Shown: positions 1-10,623 of the stretch, one piece after another | Layout of the letters: each line of letters begins with the position of its first letter | Position numbering within the stretch: the stretch's first letter is position 1 | Source: Gigantopelta aegis | Taxonomy: Eukaryota; Mollusca; Gastropoda; Neomphalida; Peltospiridae | Reading direction: 5' to 3' | DNA: 64,000 nucleotides | Assembly (NCBI RefSeq): GCF_016097555.1 | Contig: NC_054704.1 | Location: 50,975,000-51,038,999 of the forward strand | The notes under the pieces: model-generated | Told to the model about the DNA's origin: nothing | The model's input: the letters and a program-made list of their open reading frames with translations, nothing else | The model's database searches: none | Made by a program: the position numbers and the translations under genes

Positions 1-218
1 ATAGCTTTTTCATGTTCTGTTATAGATAAAGTTTGACTTTCATAGCATTTACCCATTTTTGACAGAGTTATGGCCTTTGAACTTAGGAGATATAAAATTG
101 TGTGTATACATAGCTTTATTATGTACTGTTACAGATCAAGTTTAACTATCATGACAATTTACTCAGTTTTTATGGAGTTATGGCCCATAAACTTAGGGCA
201 TACAAAAAAATATTTGGG
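1..218. repeat. Degenerate satellite, two units of about 109 bp
   Basis: The stretch starting ATAGCTTTTTCATG at 1 is repeated with changes from 110 (ATAGCTTTATTATG). Both units contain GAGTTATGGCC followed by AACTTAG. The repeat probably continues leftward out of the window. No coding potential is seen. Confidence 0.7.
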
Positions 219-784
219 CCCAATAGTAAATATATGTGTATTGCTTTAGCAGTACTCTCAAAATGATTATTCCTGTGGACATTTTCTTAATTGCAGGGGT
301 TGACATATTATACATATATGTACATGTGTACACGTTGATGTAGATATAAATATTTAATGTTTATCTTGAGAGGGAATTAATTAACTGGCAATAGCGTGAC
401 TGTTGTGCATAGTTTGTATACATGTAGTAAAATATGGAGTTTGTGTGTAACTATAAACAGCCACACAACACTGGCACCAGGCCATGTTTATGTATGGTAT
501 GGGAAGTTCCGAAAATTATACGTTAACCTGGTGGGTCTGGGAGGGACTTTCTTTCAAGGCAGAGTGAGACGGATTACTAAGCAAACTGAAAGTTTGTCAT
601 TCATTTACAGACTGAAAAATTGCATTCATTGTATACAAAACATTGCTCTAGTGCTCATCACCAAAAAAAAATCATAAATATATGTTACAGGGATGCTGTA
701 TCCAAACATAACTCTTTCGTGGAGCAAGACTGAATATATACATATATGTACATTGTATATATTTGTTTTCCTTGCTACTTGCAG

Positions 785-1005
785 GCAGTCCCCTCTCCCA
801 CCCACCCCAAACACCTTTCCTGTCCCATGACAGGCGTGTGCTACAACAGCTTGCTCTGAATGTGCATGTAAACTCCTATTAAGAAAAAATGTAGCGGGTT
901 TCCTCTCGGAGACTATGTCAAAATTACCAAATGTTTGACATCCAGTAGCCAATGATTAATAAATCAGTGTGCTCTAGTTGTTAAAAACAAAACAAACTTT
1001 AACTT
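785..1005 (+). mobile_element. Fragments of two SINE families in a row
   Basis: Positions 785-870 match the repeat also seen at 5386-5575 and 12878-13050 (CCCATGACAGGCGTGTGCTA). From about 880 the sequence switches to the 3' end of the main SINE group (AGCGGGTTTCCTCTC ... CCAATGATTAATAAATCAG). Both are 5'-truncated, consistent with reverse-transcription-primed insertion. Confidence 0.6.
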
Positions 1006-1040
1006 TCGTCATGAGCAAAAAGATCACTCTCCTAAGTACC

Positions 1041-1448
1041 TTAAAGGGACATACCCTAGTTTTTAAACACTAACACATATTTTTCACTATTAGAGTCGTT
1101 TATAATCACTGAAATCAAACATTACTTATATTTTATTGTTTAGATTATCCATTTCCATACAACTGAAGTGTTTCTGGTTATCCTGGAGTTTCTATTACCA
1201 CAAAAGGCATTTTTCATATTTAAAAAAAAAATTATGTGCGTCTGAGAAGTAACTGTTATGGAATCGCGTTTTAGTCTACTTTTAAGGGTATTTCAATGTC
1301 ACAGACTCTTGTTTCTCTCTCTTATATCCAAATGTGTTACAGGTTTGTAAATTAACCAAACTTGGTGTCCATTTTTACGGGTTGAAACTAGAATCTAGGG
1401 GGAAATTATGCCTAAGTAGTATTTAAAAACTACGGTCTGTCCCTTTAA
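1041..1448. mobile_element. MITE with TTAA target site, family T1
   Basis: The ends are inverted: TTAAAGGGACATACC at 1041 and GGTCTGTCCCTTTAA ending at 1448. A second copy lies at 16080-16458, where an empty paralogous site shows that TTAA is the duplicated target. A TTAA target is typical of piggyBac-type elements; that assignment is inference. No coding region. Confidence 0.8.
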
Positions 1449-1555
1449 ATAATGCCTGGTGAGCAATCACATGAGCTTTCAAATGAAATTGGAAAAAAAA
1501 TTAATTGCAAGGCAATCAGTAAGCAGCTCTCCTAACATTTTTCAGGTGAGCGTAA

Positions 1556-1721
1556 GTGATCACTTGCCATTCCTTGCGACGACTGTACAGTACCTGTAGT
1601 TGTGGTCACTTGCCATTCCTGGCGACGACTGTACAGTACCTGTAGTTGTGGTCACTTGCCATTCCTGGCGACGACTGTACAGTACCTGTAGTTGTGGTCA
1701 CTTGCCATTCCTGGCGACGAC
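1556..1721. repeat. Tandem repeat, 46-bp unit, about 3.6 copies
   Basis: Units start at 1556, 1602, 1648 and 1694 with GTGRTCACTTGCCATTCC and are nearly identical, so the array is young. Confidence 0.9.
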
Positions 1722-1808
1722 CAACTATTAATAAAATATGTTGCTTCTCCCTTGTTTAATTATTACATACATGTACATGTTCGTTATTGATTGATAACCC
1801 CAGAAAGG

Positions 1809-2061
1809 CAGGGCTCGAAACGGCCTGTGGCCAGGTTGCCAAATGCGACCAATGTCCTGTTTGGGCGACTTAAATATTAAAACATAATGGCGTTAGGCGC
1901 CAAAATAATAATATGTGGGCGATCTTCTTTAGAGGTATAACATATGAGCCACTATTAATATTTGTATTCTACATTAAAATCATGCTCGTGGTTCTCTTAT
2001 TGCCAACATCCATTATTATTTTTGGGGCCACCATATTTTTTTGTGAGTTTCGAGCAAATTT
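1809..2061. mobile_element. Possible hAT-like MITE (CAGGGCTCGAAAC end)
   Basis: CAGGGCTCGAAAC at 1809 faces GTTTCGAGC at about 2048-2056. The right terminus lacks the expected CCTG, so the copy is decayed or the pairing is by chance. CAGGG ends are typical of hAT elements. Confidence 0.4.
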
Positions 2062-2201
2062 AATATTTTATTTATTACCCTTAATCAAATTTAATTATTT
2101 TCACTGAAATCATCCGATTGATATTCCAGCAAATTCATAGTGTGCTAATCATATAACATCGTCATACATGACACTGAGGTGTTACATTCCACTAGATTTA
2201 C

Positions 2202-2672
2202 TTTTCATGCATTACTGGACAGAAATCCTTGTCCAGGCCATATATTTATTATCAATTCATATAGGATCATCAAACTTTGCAGATGTAAGTAAAATTTGGG
2301 ATGGTGATGTGTCGCATACCATAACTACATGTAGGTCATAGCGATCTACTTTACACACTTTATTCTACATCAAAGGAAATCCTTGTTCCAGCCATATCTT
2401 CCTTAACAGTTCATGTATAGGATCATGAAACCTTGAATGCAAGTACATGGGTTGGTGGTGTGTCGTGTACCATAACTAGTAAGTAGGTCACCGTGACATA
2501 CTTTTCACGCATTACTGTACCTGTACATTACAGGAAATCTTTGTTTAGGCGATATTTTCCTTATCAATTCTTATAGGATCATCAAACCTTGCATGCAAGT
2601 ACAACAACTTGGGGTGGACATGTGTTGCGTACCATAACTAGGTCACCAAGGGCATATCATGTAACCAAGTGG
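2202..2672. repeat. Degenerate tandem repeat, about 150-bp unit, three copies
   Basis: Units begin near 2202, 2348 and 2500 (CTTTTCAYGCATTACT) and share AGGATCATCAAAC, a GTGTYG motif, and CATAACTA followed by TAGGTCA. Confidence 0.75.
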
Positions 2673-2689
2673 TACTTTTTTTCAGTAGT

Positions 2690-3017
2690 GGCAGGACGTC
2701 GACCAGTGGTAAAGCACCCGCTCGATGCAAGTTTGGTCTGGGATCAATCCCCGTCGGTGGGCCCATTGGGCTATTTCTCGCTTCAGCCAGTGCACCACGA
2801 CTGGTATATCAAAGGCTGTGGTATGTGTTATCCTGTCTGTGGGATGGTGCATATAAAAGATCCCTTGCTGTTAATCGAAAAGAGTAGCCCATGAAATGGC
2901 GACAGCGGGTTTCCTCTCTCAATATCTGTGTGGTCCTTAACCATATGTCCAACGCCATATAACTGTAAATAAAATGTGTTGAGTGTGTCGTTAAGTAAAA
3001 CATTTCCTTCCTTCCTC
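2690..3017 (+). mobile_element. SINE, head 1 with tail a
   Basis: The tRNA-like head has an A-box-like AGTGGTAAAGC and a B-box-like GGGATCAATCC. The shared core follows (CATATAAAAGATCCCTTGCT) and then tail a (AAATAAAATGTGTTGAGTGT), ending in CTTCCTTCC. The copy is full length, about 328 bp. Confidence 0.85.
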
Positions 3018-3837
3018 TTGTTTAGTAAGATATATGTAACTGGTATTTTTCTATTTAGACAACAGAGGTGCCAACATCAAGTCCAAGAATTTATCTAGAA
3101 CTGTTTGCAATTTTTAATTTTGGAAAGTACCAGCTTAATGACTAACTGTTTAGCAGTTTGCATGATTTTAGAGTTGCCTAACTGACATGCGAACAGAATA
3201 AGACTTCGCGTGAAACATTGTATCCTGCATTGATAATTTAAATGAGAGTAGATAGGTAATTGTATAGGTTTCTTGACTGTGTTCATATATAAGCCATGGA
3301 TGTAATAACCGCTGATTAAACAATACACTTGGGTCTACGCTAATGCTTGGATAGCATGCTAGCTGTGCCAGTAGGCAAGTTGTAGATCATCGCTGGGTTC
3401 ATCGTTGGCCTGTTCACCATTATCCTGGCCAGTTATAGCCCACATTGGCTTACTAGTGGCTAGTCACTGATGCTGGTTATATCGGCAGTCTGTCACTCAA
3501 TAACCTATGTTGGTGTGACAGTGAATTTAAACCGATTGTTCTGGCCAAAATCAACACTGGGATAAGGTATTGATGAGCTACATGTATCTTGTCTAGAATA
3601 GTAATATTGGAGCCTTATTTGAACACGGGGCTTCCTTAAACTCTCTTAAACAACATTTCTTCATACTTGCAAGTCTTTTTGCACTGATCTGCGAAGTTAG
3701 TGAATTAGACCCCAGTTATGTTACAAAATATGACTGTACTTGTTCTTTTTCACCACTGTGACAGTAGTTAGACTAATAAATACTGATTGAGATTTTTTTT
3801 TTTTTTTTACAGATTAGATTAGAATCTGTGAGGCAGT

Positions 3838-4449
3838 ATGGCAGGGAAGTCAAAATTGCTCAAAGTTGTTCTTCTTGGTGATGGAGGAGTCGGCAAAAGT
3901 TCTCTGATGAATCGATTCGTCAGCAACAAATTTGATGCTCAGTCATTTCACACAATAGGAGTGGAGTTTCTGAACAAAGACATAGTGATTTCCGAAGACC
4001 ATTACACGATGCAGATTTGGGACACAGCAGGCCAGGAGAGATTCAAAAGCTTGAGGACGCCATTCTATCGCGGAGCAGACTGCTGCCTCTTAACGTACGC
4101 AGTAGACGATCTACAGAGTTTTAAAAATCTTTCCATGTGGAAAAAAGAATTTTTGTATTATGCCGATATACAGGATGGAAGCACATTTCCGTTTGTTCTC
4201 ATCGGAAACAAAGTTGACGTTGACAAACGCTTCGTCTCTGAGGAGGATGCCAAAAGCTGGTGTGCGGCAAACGGAAATATGCCATATTTCGAAACGAGTG
4301 CCAAAGAGTCTGTAAATGTTGATAAAGCGTTCAAGGCTGCTGTGCAACGATTGCTCGAGTTGGAAGATCAAATTGATATACGGCCGTCTCATGGTAATAC
4401 TGTTAACCTCCGGAAAAAATCCAAAACAAGTTCAGGCTGTTGTGCGTGA
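3838..4449 (+). CDS. rab9: Rab9-like small GTPase, copy 1
   Basis: This intact 203-residue protein matches vertebrate RAB9A/B along its whole length (MAGKS start, about 200 residues in the family). Visible are the P-loop GDGGVGKSS (14-22), switch I threonine T39 with HTIGVEF, WDTAGQ (61-66, Q66 present), NKVD (124-127) and TSAK (153-156). It ends SSGCCA, so two adjacent cysteines are available for geranylgeranylation. Rab9 works on late endosomes and directs mannose-6-phosphate-receptor transport to the trans-Golgi. The coding region has no intron. A T-rich tract and AG at 3811-3812 look like a 3' splice site 25 bp before the ATG, matching human RAB9A, whose coding region is also in one exon behind non-coding exons. 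This copy keeps the most canonical motifs of the three and is probably closest to the ancestral gene. The first exon and promoter were not located. Confidence 0.96.
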   Translation: MAGKSKLLKVVLLGDGGVGKSSLMNRFVSNKFDAQSFHTIGVEFLNKDIVISEDHYTMQIWDTAGQERFKSLRTPFYRGADCCLLTYAVDDLQSFKNLSMWKKEFLYYADIQDGSTFPFVLIGNKVDVDKRFVSEEDAKSWCAANGNMPYFETSAKESVNVDKAFKAAVQRLLELEDQIDIRPSHGNTVNLRKKSKTSSGCCA

Positions 4450-5210
4450 TGGCCTGGCTTCTTAGTAATTTTATTTTATTTACCATGAAAAAAATAAGAA
4501 GAAAATAAGAAATGAAGAAGAAAACATTATACAACATTGTTAAACATTCAAGATATATGTTATCAGCAACTATAAGTTGTTTGGAGGAGTTCTGTTTTCA
4601 AATATGTCTTCTTCATATTTTTCATATTGAGAGCAACATATATACAGATCCCTGTGTATTTTTGCGATGTCACTGAAAGTATATGCTTTTCTTTGGATGT
4701 GTGGAATAAATGACTCTTGACAGTTGATTCAAGCTTGTATACATTCATTATTTGTTGCTTTCTCTTCGTTTCACATGGTTATGTGTAATGACATAATGTT
4801 ATCGCAAATTACCTTTAAGTCATGCTTTGATTTTCCAGATTTCGATGGATGGATATTTTGTTATTGTTGTACAGATACTATGTTACATGAAGTAACCTTG
4901 AAGGAAGAAATAAAAGCAAAATCCCTTTGGTATCAAAGCTGGGATTTTGAAAATCATTACAGCTTTGTTAGTATTTTTATGTACCTATAGTCCATCCCAT
5001 CCTCCTACAAAAATGACTCATTTCAGTTTGATTTGACATAAGAAGAAAAGTAAGTGTTTTGGAAATAAAAATATATTATCTTTGTGTGCAGTTTAGAAAT
5101 CAATCTTGTGGTAAATTCCATAGCATGAAAAAAGGTGTTCCCTGTCTGAAGGACTATAAGTAAGAGATGAATCGTTAATAAATTTCATGAATTCCTGTTT
5201 GAATTGAGGG
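4450..5210 (+). other. 3' UTR and flank of Rab9 copy 1
   Basis: AATAAA lies at 4705-4710 and again near 4908. The stretch is closely matched by 10624-11390 behind copy 2 but not by the flank of copy 3. This shows that gene and 3' flank were duplicated or converted together. Confidence 0.7.
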
Positions 5211-5228
5211 TTTTTTCTGAGAATATCT

Positions 5229-5262
5229 CCCCCCCCCCCCCCCCCCCCCCCCACACACACAC
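5229..5262. repeat. Poly-C tract followed by (CA)n
   Basis: About 24 consecutive C followed by a short CA run. The similarity between units 1 and 2 breaks here and resumes near 5270 (12745 in unit 2). Confidence 0.9.
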
Positions 5263-5385
5263 ATTAAATTCAGTATGTATCATACAGTATATTATTCTTC
5301 ATACTTTTTTTTGTTTTTTATCTTCTTTTAAAAAAAATAGATTCTAGGTATTTTTTAAACTGATAACAAGCCTACTAAAACACAC

Positions 5386-5575
5386 CGACTCCGCACGGGC
5401 GGCTGGTGCTCCCTTGCACCTGCCAGTGCAGGCGGTCCCTTCTCCCACCACCCCACCCCAACCCTTTCTTGTCCTGGTTGGAGGAGCCGGCACCTGCACC
5501 CATGACAGGCATGCGCTACAACAGCTTGCTTTGAATTTGCTGAATGTGCACGTAAAACCCTCTAACCTGACCTGA
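5386..5575 (+). mobile_element. SINE-like repeat, family S3
   Basis: It contains GGAGCCGGCACCTGCACCC and ATGACAGGCATGCGCTACAA. A paralogous copy lies at 12878-13050, so this insertion predates the Rab9 segmental duplication. A fragment is at 785-870. The poly-C tracts and (AC)n around it are unstable sequence. Confidence 0.6.
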
Positions 5576-6185
5576 TACTAAAACCAGAAGGAAATTCATG
5601 GCGGCTTGCTTGCATGTTACTAGCTAGTAAACGTAGAGACCACGAACGCAGGACAGTGTGTGTTGTCAGGGTGGTATTTGAAAACATTGCTGTTGTACTG
5701 CCCCAGACTATATTTGCGGAAATGCTGTAATATTAGGTACCCAGACCTGTTTTCAAATTGGATAACTCTTTCACGGTAAAAAGCAGAAGTAAATATATAC
5801 GTGTTATTCTGTAAACGGTACCAATAAACAGGTACACTGTTCAATAAAATGTACAGTTATACATTTACCCTATAGGTATGATGCACGTATACCATAGTAC
5901 AATGAAATTATTTGCATGTGTATATTATTTTACAGATTTATGTTTGCAGATAAACATACGTTACATTGCAACATTGGTTAATTAGGCCTATTAAGTTACA
6001 ACATGAATGCATCTATGCTTCAAGCCCGTAACCAAGGAGTAGTTATGTTATTGGGTTTGAACGCTCAACCCATCCTCATATTATAGCTGAGCTCATTTTT
6101 AGTTCCTCCTCCCCCCTCCCCCTCCCCCCCCCCCCCCATTGCTAGAGAAAAACTGCAGGTTCAAAAATCTAGTTAAAAACCATTG

Positions 6186-6528
6186 TTAAAGGCATACTGT
6201 CATGGATTTAAGGACCTTATTTCTTTAAAAATGGATAATAAATTAAAATTACATTAATCGTTGGAAACCAAATCTAGCTATCGCATCACCTTAACTGAAC
6301 CATGATGGAGTGAAATCCATGTCATCCCTCTGGGCAATTTTAGTTTTTGAATTATGGACCATTGCCATAATTCAATTAATTTTACAAAATGTCATTAATA
6401 AATGGAGTATGGTGGTTATGAAGATGGTTGAATAAAGTACATTTAGGGACAAATCAAATTATTTTTGTTCAGGTAATAATTTGTTAGACCATTAAATAGG
6501 TCAGTGATCTGTGACAGTATGCCTTTAA
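6186..6528. mobile_element. TTAA-flanked MITE, family T2 (filled site)
   Basis: TTAA (6186-6189) is followed by AGGCATACTGTCA. The other end is TGACAGTATGCCT followed by TTAA (6525-6528). The paralogous site at 13610-13613 has one TTAA and no element, so the insertion happened after the duplication and the target is proven within the window. The 335-bp interior codes for nothing recognisable. Confidence 0.92.
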
Positions 6529-6625
6529 ACCACAAATTGAAACAGTCTAAGTGCCAGTAGATTGAATTTATGCGATTTAAGTAACATGGGGCAAGAGTTC
6601 CGCCAAATTCAGTAACACATCTTAC

Positions 6626-6705
6626 CATGGGCGTCGATCGGTGGGGGACAGGGGGGACGCGTCCCCCTCACTTTTCAACGCCGGGGCACAATCTATATAA
6701 GTGCG

Positions 6706-6737
<32 letters not shown>

Positions 6738-6949
6738 ATACACACACTTTTTCGTTTAGCAAAAGCAACAACAAGAACACCACCAACAAACAAAACAAAA
6801 ACAATCAAAAATTTAAAGTTTAACCACTAATGTGTAGCTTTATGATTTCATTGACATTCCTTTATCACACACACACACACACACACACGCGCCCCCCCCC
6901 CCCCCTTCCCCAACCCCACCCGACTTTTAAAGCCGGATTGACGCCCATG
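6626..6949. mobile_element. hAT-like MITE with 8-bp target duplication (filled site)
   Basis: The ends are CATGGGCGTC and GACGCCCATG. They are flanked by the direct repeat CATCTTAC at 6618-6625 and 6950-6957. The paralogous site at 13704-13711 has a single CATCTTAC. The interior has a poly-C block and a (CA)n block. A second copy in the other orientation is at 17130-17548. An 8-bp target duplication fits the hAT superfamily. Confidence 0.93.
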
Positions 6950-7144
6950 CATCTTACCGCAAAATGGATAGTTATGAACCTAAGCTTCAGTTATACAATA
7001 CAGCACTCGGCCCATATGAATCACCCAATTAACACTGGGACATTCCAGTAGATGCATCATTTAGAAAAGTAATAAGAAAAGAAAAAGAAAAAAAAGAATA
7101 GCACCTAAAACTTTCACTACTGAACACTTTTATAAATGATTCTG

Positions 7145-7380
7145 GCATATAGTCGTGGCGAAATCTCGGAAAATTTTTTCATCAGAAGCAATGGTTCTTT
7201 TATATATGCACTTTCTCACAGACAAGAAAGTACATACCATGATCCTTGCTATACCAGTCGTGGGGCACTGGTTTGGACGACAGATAACCCAATCAGAGAA
7301 TGAGTCAACGAGGTGGACTGGATTATTTGGCTATAGCCCCTAGGGCAAGCGCTCTACCGACTGAGCTACATCTAATCCCG
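7145..7380 (-). mobile_element. SINE, head 3 with shared core and tail b remnant
   Basis: Read on the minus strand, the head has the classical A-box TAGCTCAGTCGGTAGAGC. It is followed by the core shared with the other SINEs (CCACGACTGGTATAGCAAGG ... GTGCATATAAAAGA). The paralogous copy lies at 14107-14345, so the insertion predates the duplication. Confidence 0.7.
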
Positions 7381-7446
7381 TCTCATTGTAGCTGGTGGAA
7401 TAAACAAGCCTCTGAGAATTGAAAATGTGCGCAATAAATATATTGT

Positions 7447-8105
7447 GGGCGAGACGTAGCCCAGTGGTAAAGCGTTCGCCTGATGCGCGGTCGGTTTGGG
7501 TTTGCCCCCACCCCATAGTGCTGGAGCAAATCTTCAAATTCCGGGGAAAAAACCAATACAGATTTTCAGTAAAATTAACTGGCCTAGAACCTTTTCACCA
7601 TGTATTTCCATCTTTCTACCCACAATATTGGTTGTAATCCATATAAATTGCAACCCTGTATAGCTGTTTGGCGATAATATCAACATGAGGGGCGGGGCGT
7701 AGCCTAGTGGTAAAGCGCTCGCTCGATGTGCGGTCGGTCTGGGATCGATCTCTGTCGGTGGGCCCATTTGGGCTATTTCTCGTTATAGCGAGTGCACTAC
7801 GACTGGCACATCAAAGGCCGTGGTATGTACTACCCTGTCGGTGGGATGGTGCATATAAAAGATCCCATGCTGCTAATCGAAAAAGAGTAGCCCATGAAAT
7901 GGCGACAGCGGGTTTCCTCTTTCAATATTTGTGTAGTCCTTAACCATATGTCTGACGCCATATAACCGTAAATGAAATGTGCCGAGTGTGTCGTTAAATA
8001 AAACATTTCCTTTGTTCTTCTAATACCAATATCCATAAATGTTATCTCGATTCGGGCGAAAATCTGCCTACTCGCCTACAAACAATGGGGCCTGTAAGTA
8101 ATATT
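7447..8105 (+). mobile_element. SINE family S4, interrupted by a younger SINE
   Basis: It starts with a tRNA-like head (GTAGCCCAGTGGTAAAGCG). A different body follows (GCTGGAGCAAATCTTC ... ACCCACAATATTGGTTGTAA) and it ends with GATTCGGGCGAAAATCTGCC. The element is split by the SINE at 7687-8018. The paralog at 14406-14745 is unbroken. Another copy is at 30295-30545. Confidence 0.75.
7687..8018 (+). mobile_element. SINE, head 1 with tail a (inserted after the duplication)
   Basis: A full-length copy running from GGCGGGGCGTAGCCTAGTGG to TAAATAAAACATTTCC. It sits inside an S4 SINE and is absent from the paralogous site near 14670. An imperfect target duplication (TAATATCAACAT against TAATACCAATAT) can be seen. 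Confidence 0.88.
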
Positions 8106-8233
8106 TGGTTAGGCTGTTTAGTCTAGATCTGCTGTCTATGCAACTTTGCCTACATCAACAGAATAAAATTAATTCATAATGTAATAAAATGTTGCTGTCT
8201 CCAACCTTGATATATACTGTATATATGTATACG

Positions 8234-8362
<129 letters not shown>

Positions 8363-8503
8363 ACACTAAGATGTTGTATTATGTGGACATGTAGATATGT
8401 TAATTATAGACCTGCGTATTGAACTCTGTGATAACCACTGATAACAGTATCTATAGGACTGGACATTACACTTATGCAACTTGTAGAGCATCGTCAGTTT
8501 GAA

Positions 8504-8828
8504 GAAGGAAATGTTTTATTTAACGACGCACTCAACACATTTTATGTACGTCGGCCATTTTATTTATATGGCGTCGGACATATGGTTAAGGACCACACAC
8601 ATTGAGAGAGAAACCCCGCTCTGGCCACTTCATGGGCTACTCTTTTCGATTAGCAGCAAGGGATCTTTTATATGCACCATTCCATAGACAGGATATCACA
8701 TATCACGGCCTTTGGTGTACCAGTCGTGGCAGGAGTGAGAAATAGCCCAATAGGTCCACTAACGAGAATCGATCCCAAACCGACCGCGCATCAAGCGAAC
8801 CCTTTACCACTGGGCCACGTTTCGCCCC
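8504..8828 (-). mobile_element. SINE, head 1 with tail a
   Basis: The sequence starts with the reverse complement of the tail (AAATGTTTTATTTAACGACG) and ends with the head complement (TTTACCACTGGGCCACG). It is absent from the aligned place in unit 2 (near 15940), so it is a unit-specific insertion. Confidence 0.85.
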
Positions 8829-9408
8829 CGTCGGTTGGAGGTACATGTAACTTCATTCTGATTAAAACCGCTGACTTCTGTTTTAGAGGTTGGTGCATTC
8901 TTCAGTTGAGTATGAAAAGTATTTTGAGATTCCACAAACAGTTGTATTGTGACGGGTCTTGGCATATTGGTGGGGTGGGGTGGGGGGTGGGGATATCTCT
9001 ATCGGAAGATTAATAAACGAAAGTTCTGTAATGTTACATTTCATTTTGTACAACCATGTGGCATTTAATATAGCATTGTGTTAAGACACTAACTCTCTTA
9101 ACCTGTTATGTCTTTTTTCTGTCCCAAATGTTTAATATGAATAGCGACTTTTTTCTGTACTAATCAATACGTTTCATGTTTCGTATAACATTAAAACAGT
9201 TTGTAACAAGATTGTTTAACAGGGATGGAATTTTAGAAAATGAGTGATAGCCTAGAAATAAATGTGACTATTACTTTTAACTCAACTGGTCAGTGTTATT
9301 AGTACAGAATGCAGTTTATTCCACATTTCAAAGTGACATGCAGTGAAGATTTTTAGGTTGTATTGTCAGTAACGTGTATGGAAAGAAGAGAAATGTTTTA
9401 TTAAACGC

Positions 9409-9409
<1 letters not shown>

Positions 9410-9448
<39 letters not shown>
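9410..9448. repeat. 39-base poly-C tract at a duplication junction
   Basis: To the left, 9241-9409 resembles 18940-19140. To the right, from 9449, the sequence resembles an earlier part of that region (18690 onward). The tract therefore marks the joint between tandem units 1 and 2. Confidence 0.8.
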
Positions 9449-9754
9449 TGTATTTTGAGATTCTACAAACACCAGGATGCTCAGAAACACACTGGATTTG
9501 TCAAAAATTATAATTTAAGTAATCAGTTATATAATGGCGGTTCATAGGCGTGTTGGCGAGGGGATCCCAATGACATTCATTCACTTAACTATTTGTGTAT
9601 TTTTCATATAATAGCGGTTTTTGTTTTATGTTCTATCGGGCTGTAACAAAGGAATGTTTATTCAGTGATATCAAATATTATTTCATCTTGGAAAATGAGT
9701 GATAGCCTTGAAACTAACGTGACAATTATTTGTAACTCAACTAATCACTGTCAC

Positions 9755-9868
9755 GAGCAGCAAGGGGTCTTTTATATGCCACAGTTGTGGTCAACTGACT
9801 GGAACGAGAAATAGCCTAATTGGCCACCGACGGGGATAGACCCTAGACCGATCGTGCATCACTCTGCA
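9755..9868 (-). mobile_element. Partial SINE upstream of Rab9 copy 2
   Basis: The copy keeps only the core-to-head part (AACGAGAAATAGCCTAATTG ... CCCTAGACCGATCGTGC). The same SINE upstream of copy 3 (19128-19415) is much longer. Copy 2 has therefore lost most of it by internal deletion, which confirms the common origin of the two promoter-side flanks. Confidence 0.75.
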
Positions 9869-10020
9869 GGTATGAAATATACACTGTACGTTCCTCTTCA
9901 GCTAACGCTTGCCACCTTAAGTCAATTTGAAAAGTTTTAGACAATGAATAATAGCTGAAATTAACATTAAAATTAATTGGTTGGTATTTATTTTCATTTT
10001 TGTTTACAGGTTAAAATCGT

Positions 10021-10623
10021 ATGATGAAGTCCAAACTGCTCAAAATTGTTGTTCTGGGCGATCCAGCAGTCGGCAAAAGTTCTCTAATAAATCGATTCGT
10101 TCACAACACCTTCTCTGCGCGGTTGAGTTACACAATAGGAGTGGCGTTTCTGAACAAAGACACAGTAATTTCCGAAGACCATTACACGATGCAGATTTGG
10201 GACACGGCAGGTCAGGAGAGATTCAAAAGCTTGAGGACGCCATTCTATCGCGGAGCAGACTGCTGCCTCGTAACATACGCACTAGACGATCTACAGAGTT
10301 TTAAAAATCTTTCCATGTGGAAAAAAGAATTTTTGTATTATGCCGATATACAGGAAGGAAGCACATTTCCGTTTGTTCTCATCGGAAACAAAGTTGACGT
10401 TGACAAACGCTGCGAGGAGGATGCCAAAAGCTGGTGTGCGGCAAATGGAAACATGCCGTATTTCGAAACAAGTGCCAAAGATTCTCTAAATGTTGATCGG
10501 GCGTTCAAGGCTGCTGTGCAACGATTGCTCGAGTTGGAAGATCAAATTGATATACGGCCGTCTCGTGGTAATACTGTTAACCTCCGGAAAAAATCCAAAA
10601 CAAGTTCAGGCTGTTGTGCGTGA
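10021..10623 (+). CDS. Rab9-like small GTPase, copy 2 (mosaic)
   Basis: An intact protein of 200 residues (or 199 from the second ATG). Motifs: P-loop GDPAVGKSS (13-21), switch I YTIGVAF, WDTAGQ, NKVD, TSAK and end SSGCCA. Oddities: proline at the P-loop position equivalent to Ras G12; alanine where Rab9 has glutamate in the switch I IGVEF motif; two residues missing before EEDAKSW. A 3' splice site (TTTGTTTACAG, AG 10008-10009) precedes the ATG by 11 bp, as in copy 3. The 5' flank and first third resemble copy 3, while most of the rest and the 3' UTR resemble copy 1, with a copy-3-like patch at about 10430-10510. Expression and nucleotide cycling cannot be judged from sequence. It could be a neofunctionalised paralog or a gene in early decay. 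Confidence 0.9.
   Translation: MMKSKLLKIVVLGDPAVGKSSLINRFVHNTFSARLSYTIGVAFLNKDTVISEDHYTMQIWDTAGQERFKSLRTPFYRGADCCLVTYALDDLQSFKNLSMWKKEFLYYADIQEGSTFPFVLIGNKVDVDKRCEEDAKSWCAANGNMPYFETSAKDSLNVDRAFKAAVQRLLELEDQIDIRPSRGNTVNLRKKSKTSSGCCA

Noticed and set aside
1556-1721. CRISPR-like array
   Set aside because: The 46-bp units are head-to-tail without unique spacers, and the genome is eukaryotic.
7470-7500. tRNA gene candidates (A- and B-box matches in many places)
   Set aside because: All lie in SINE heads followed by SINE bodies; none has a full cloverleaf with anticodon and acceptor stems.
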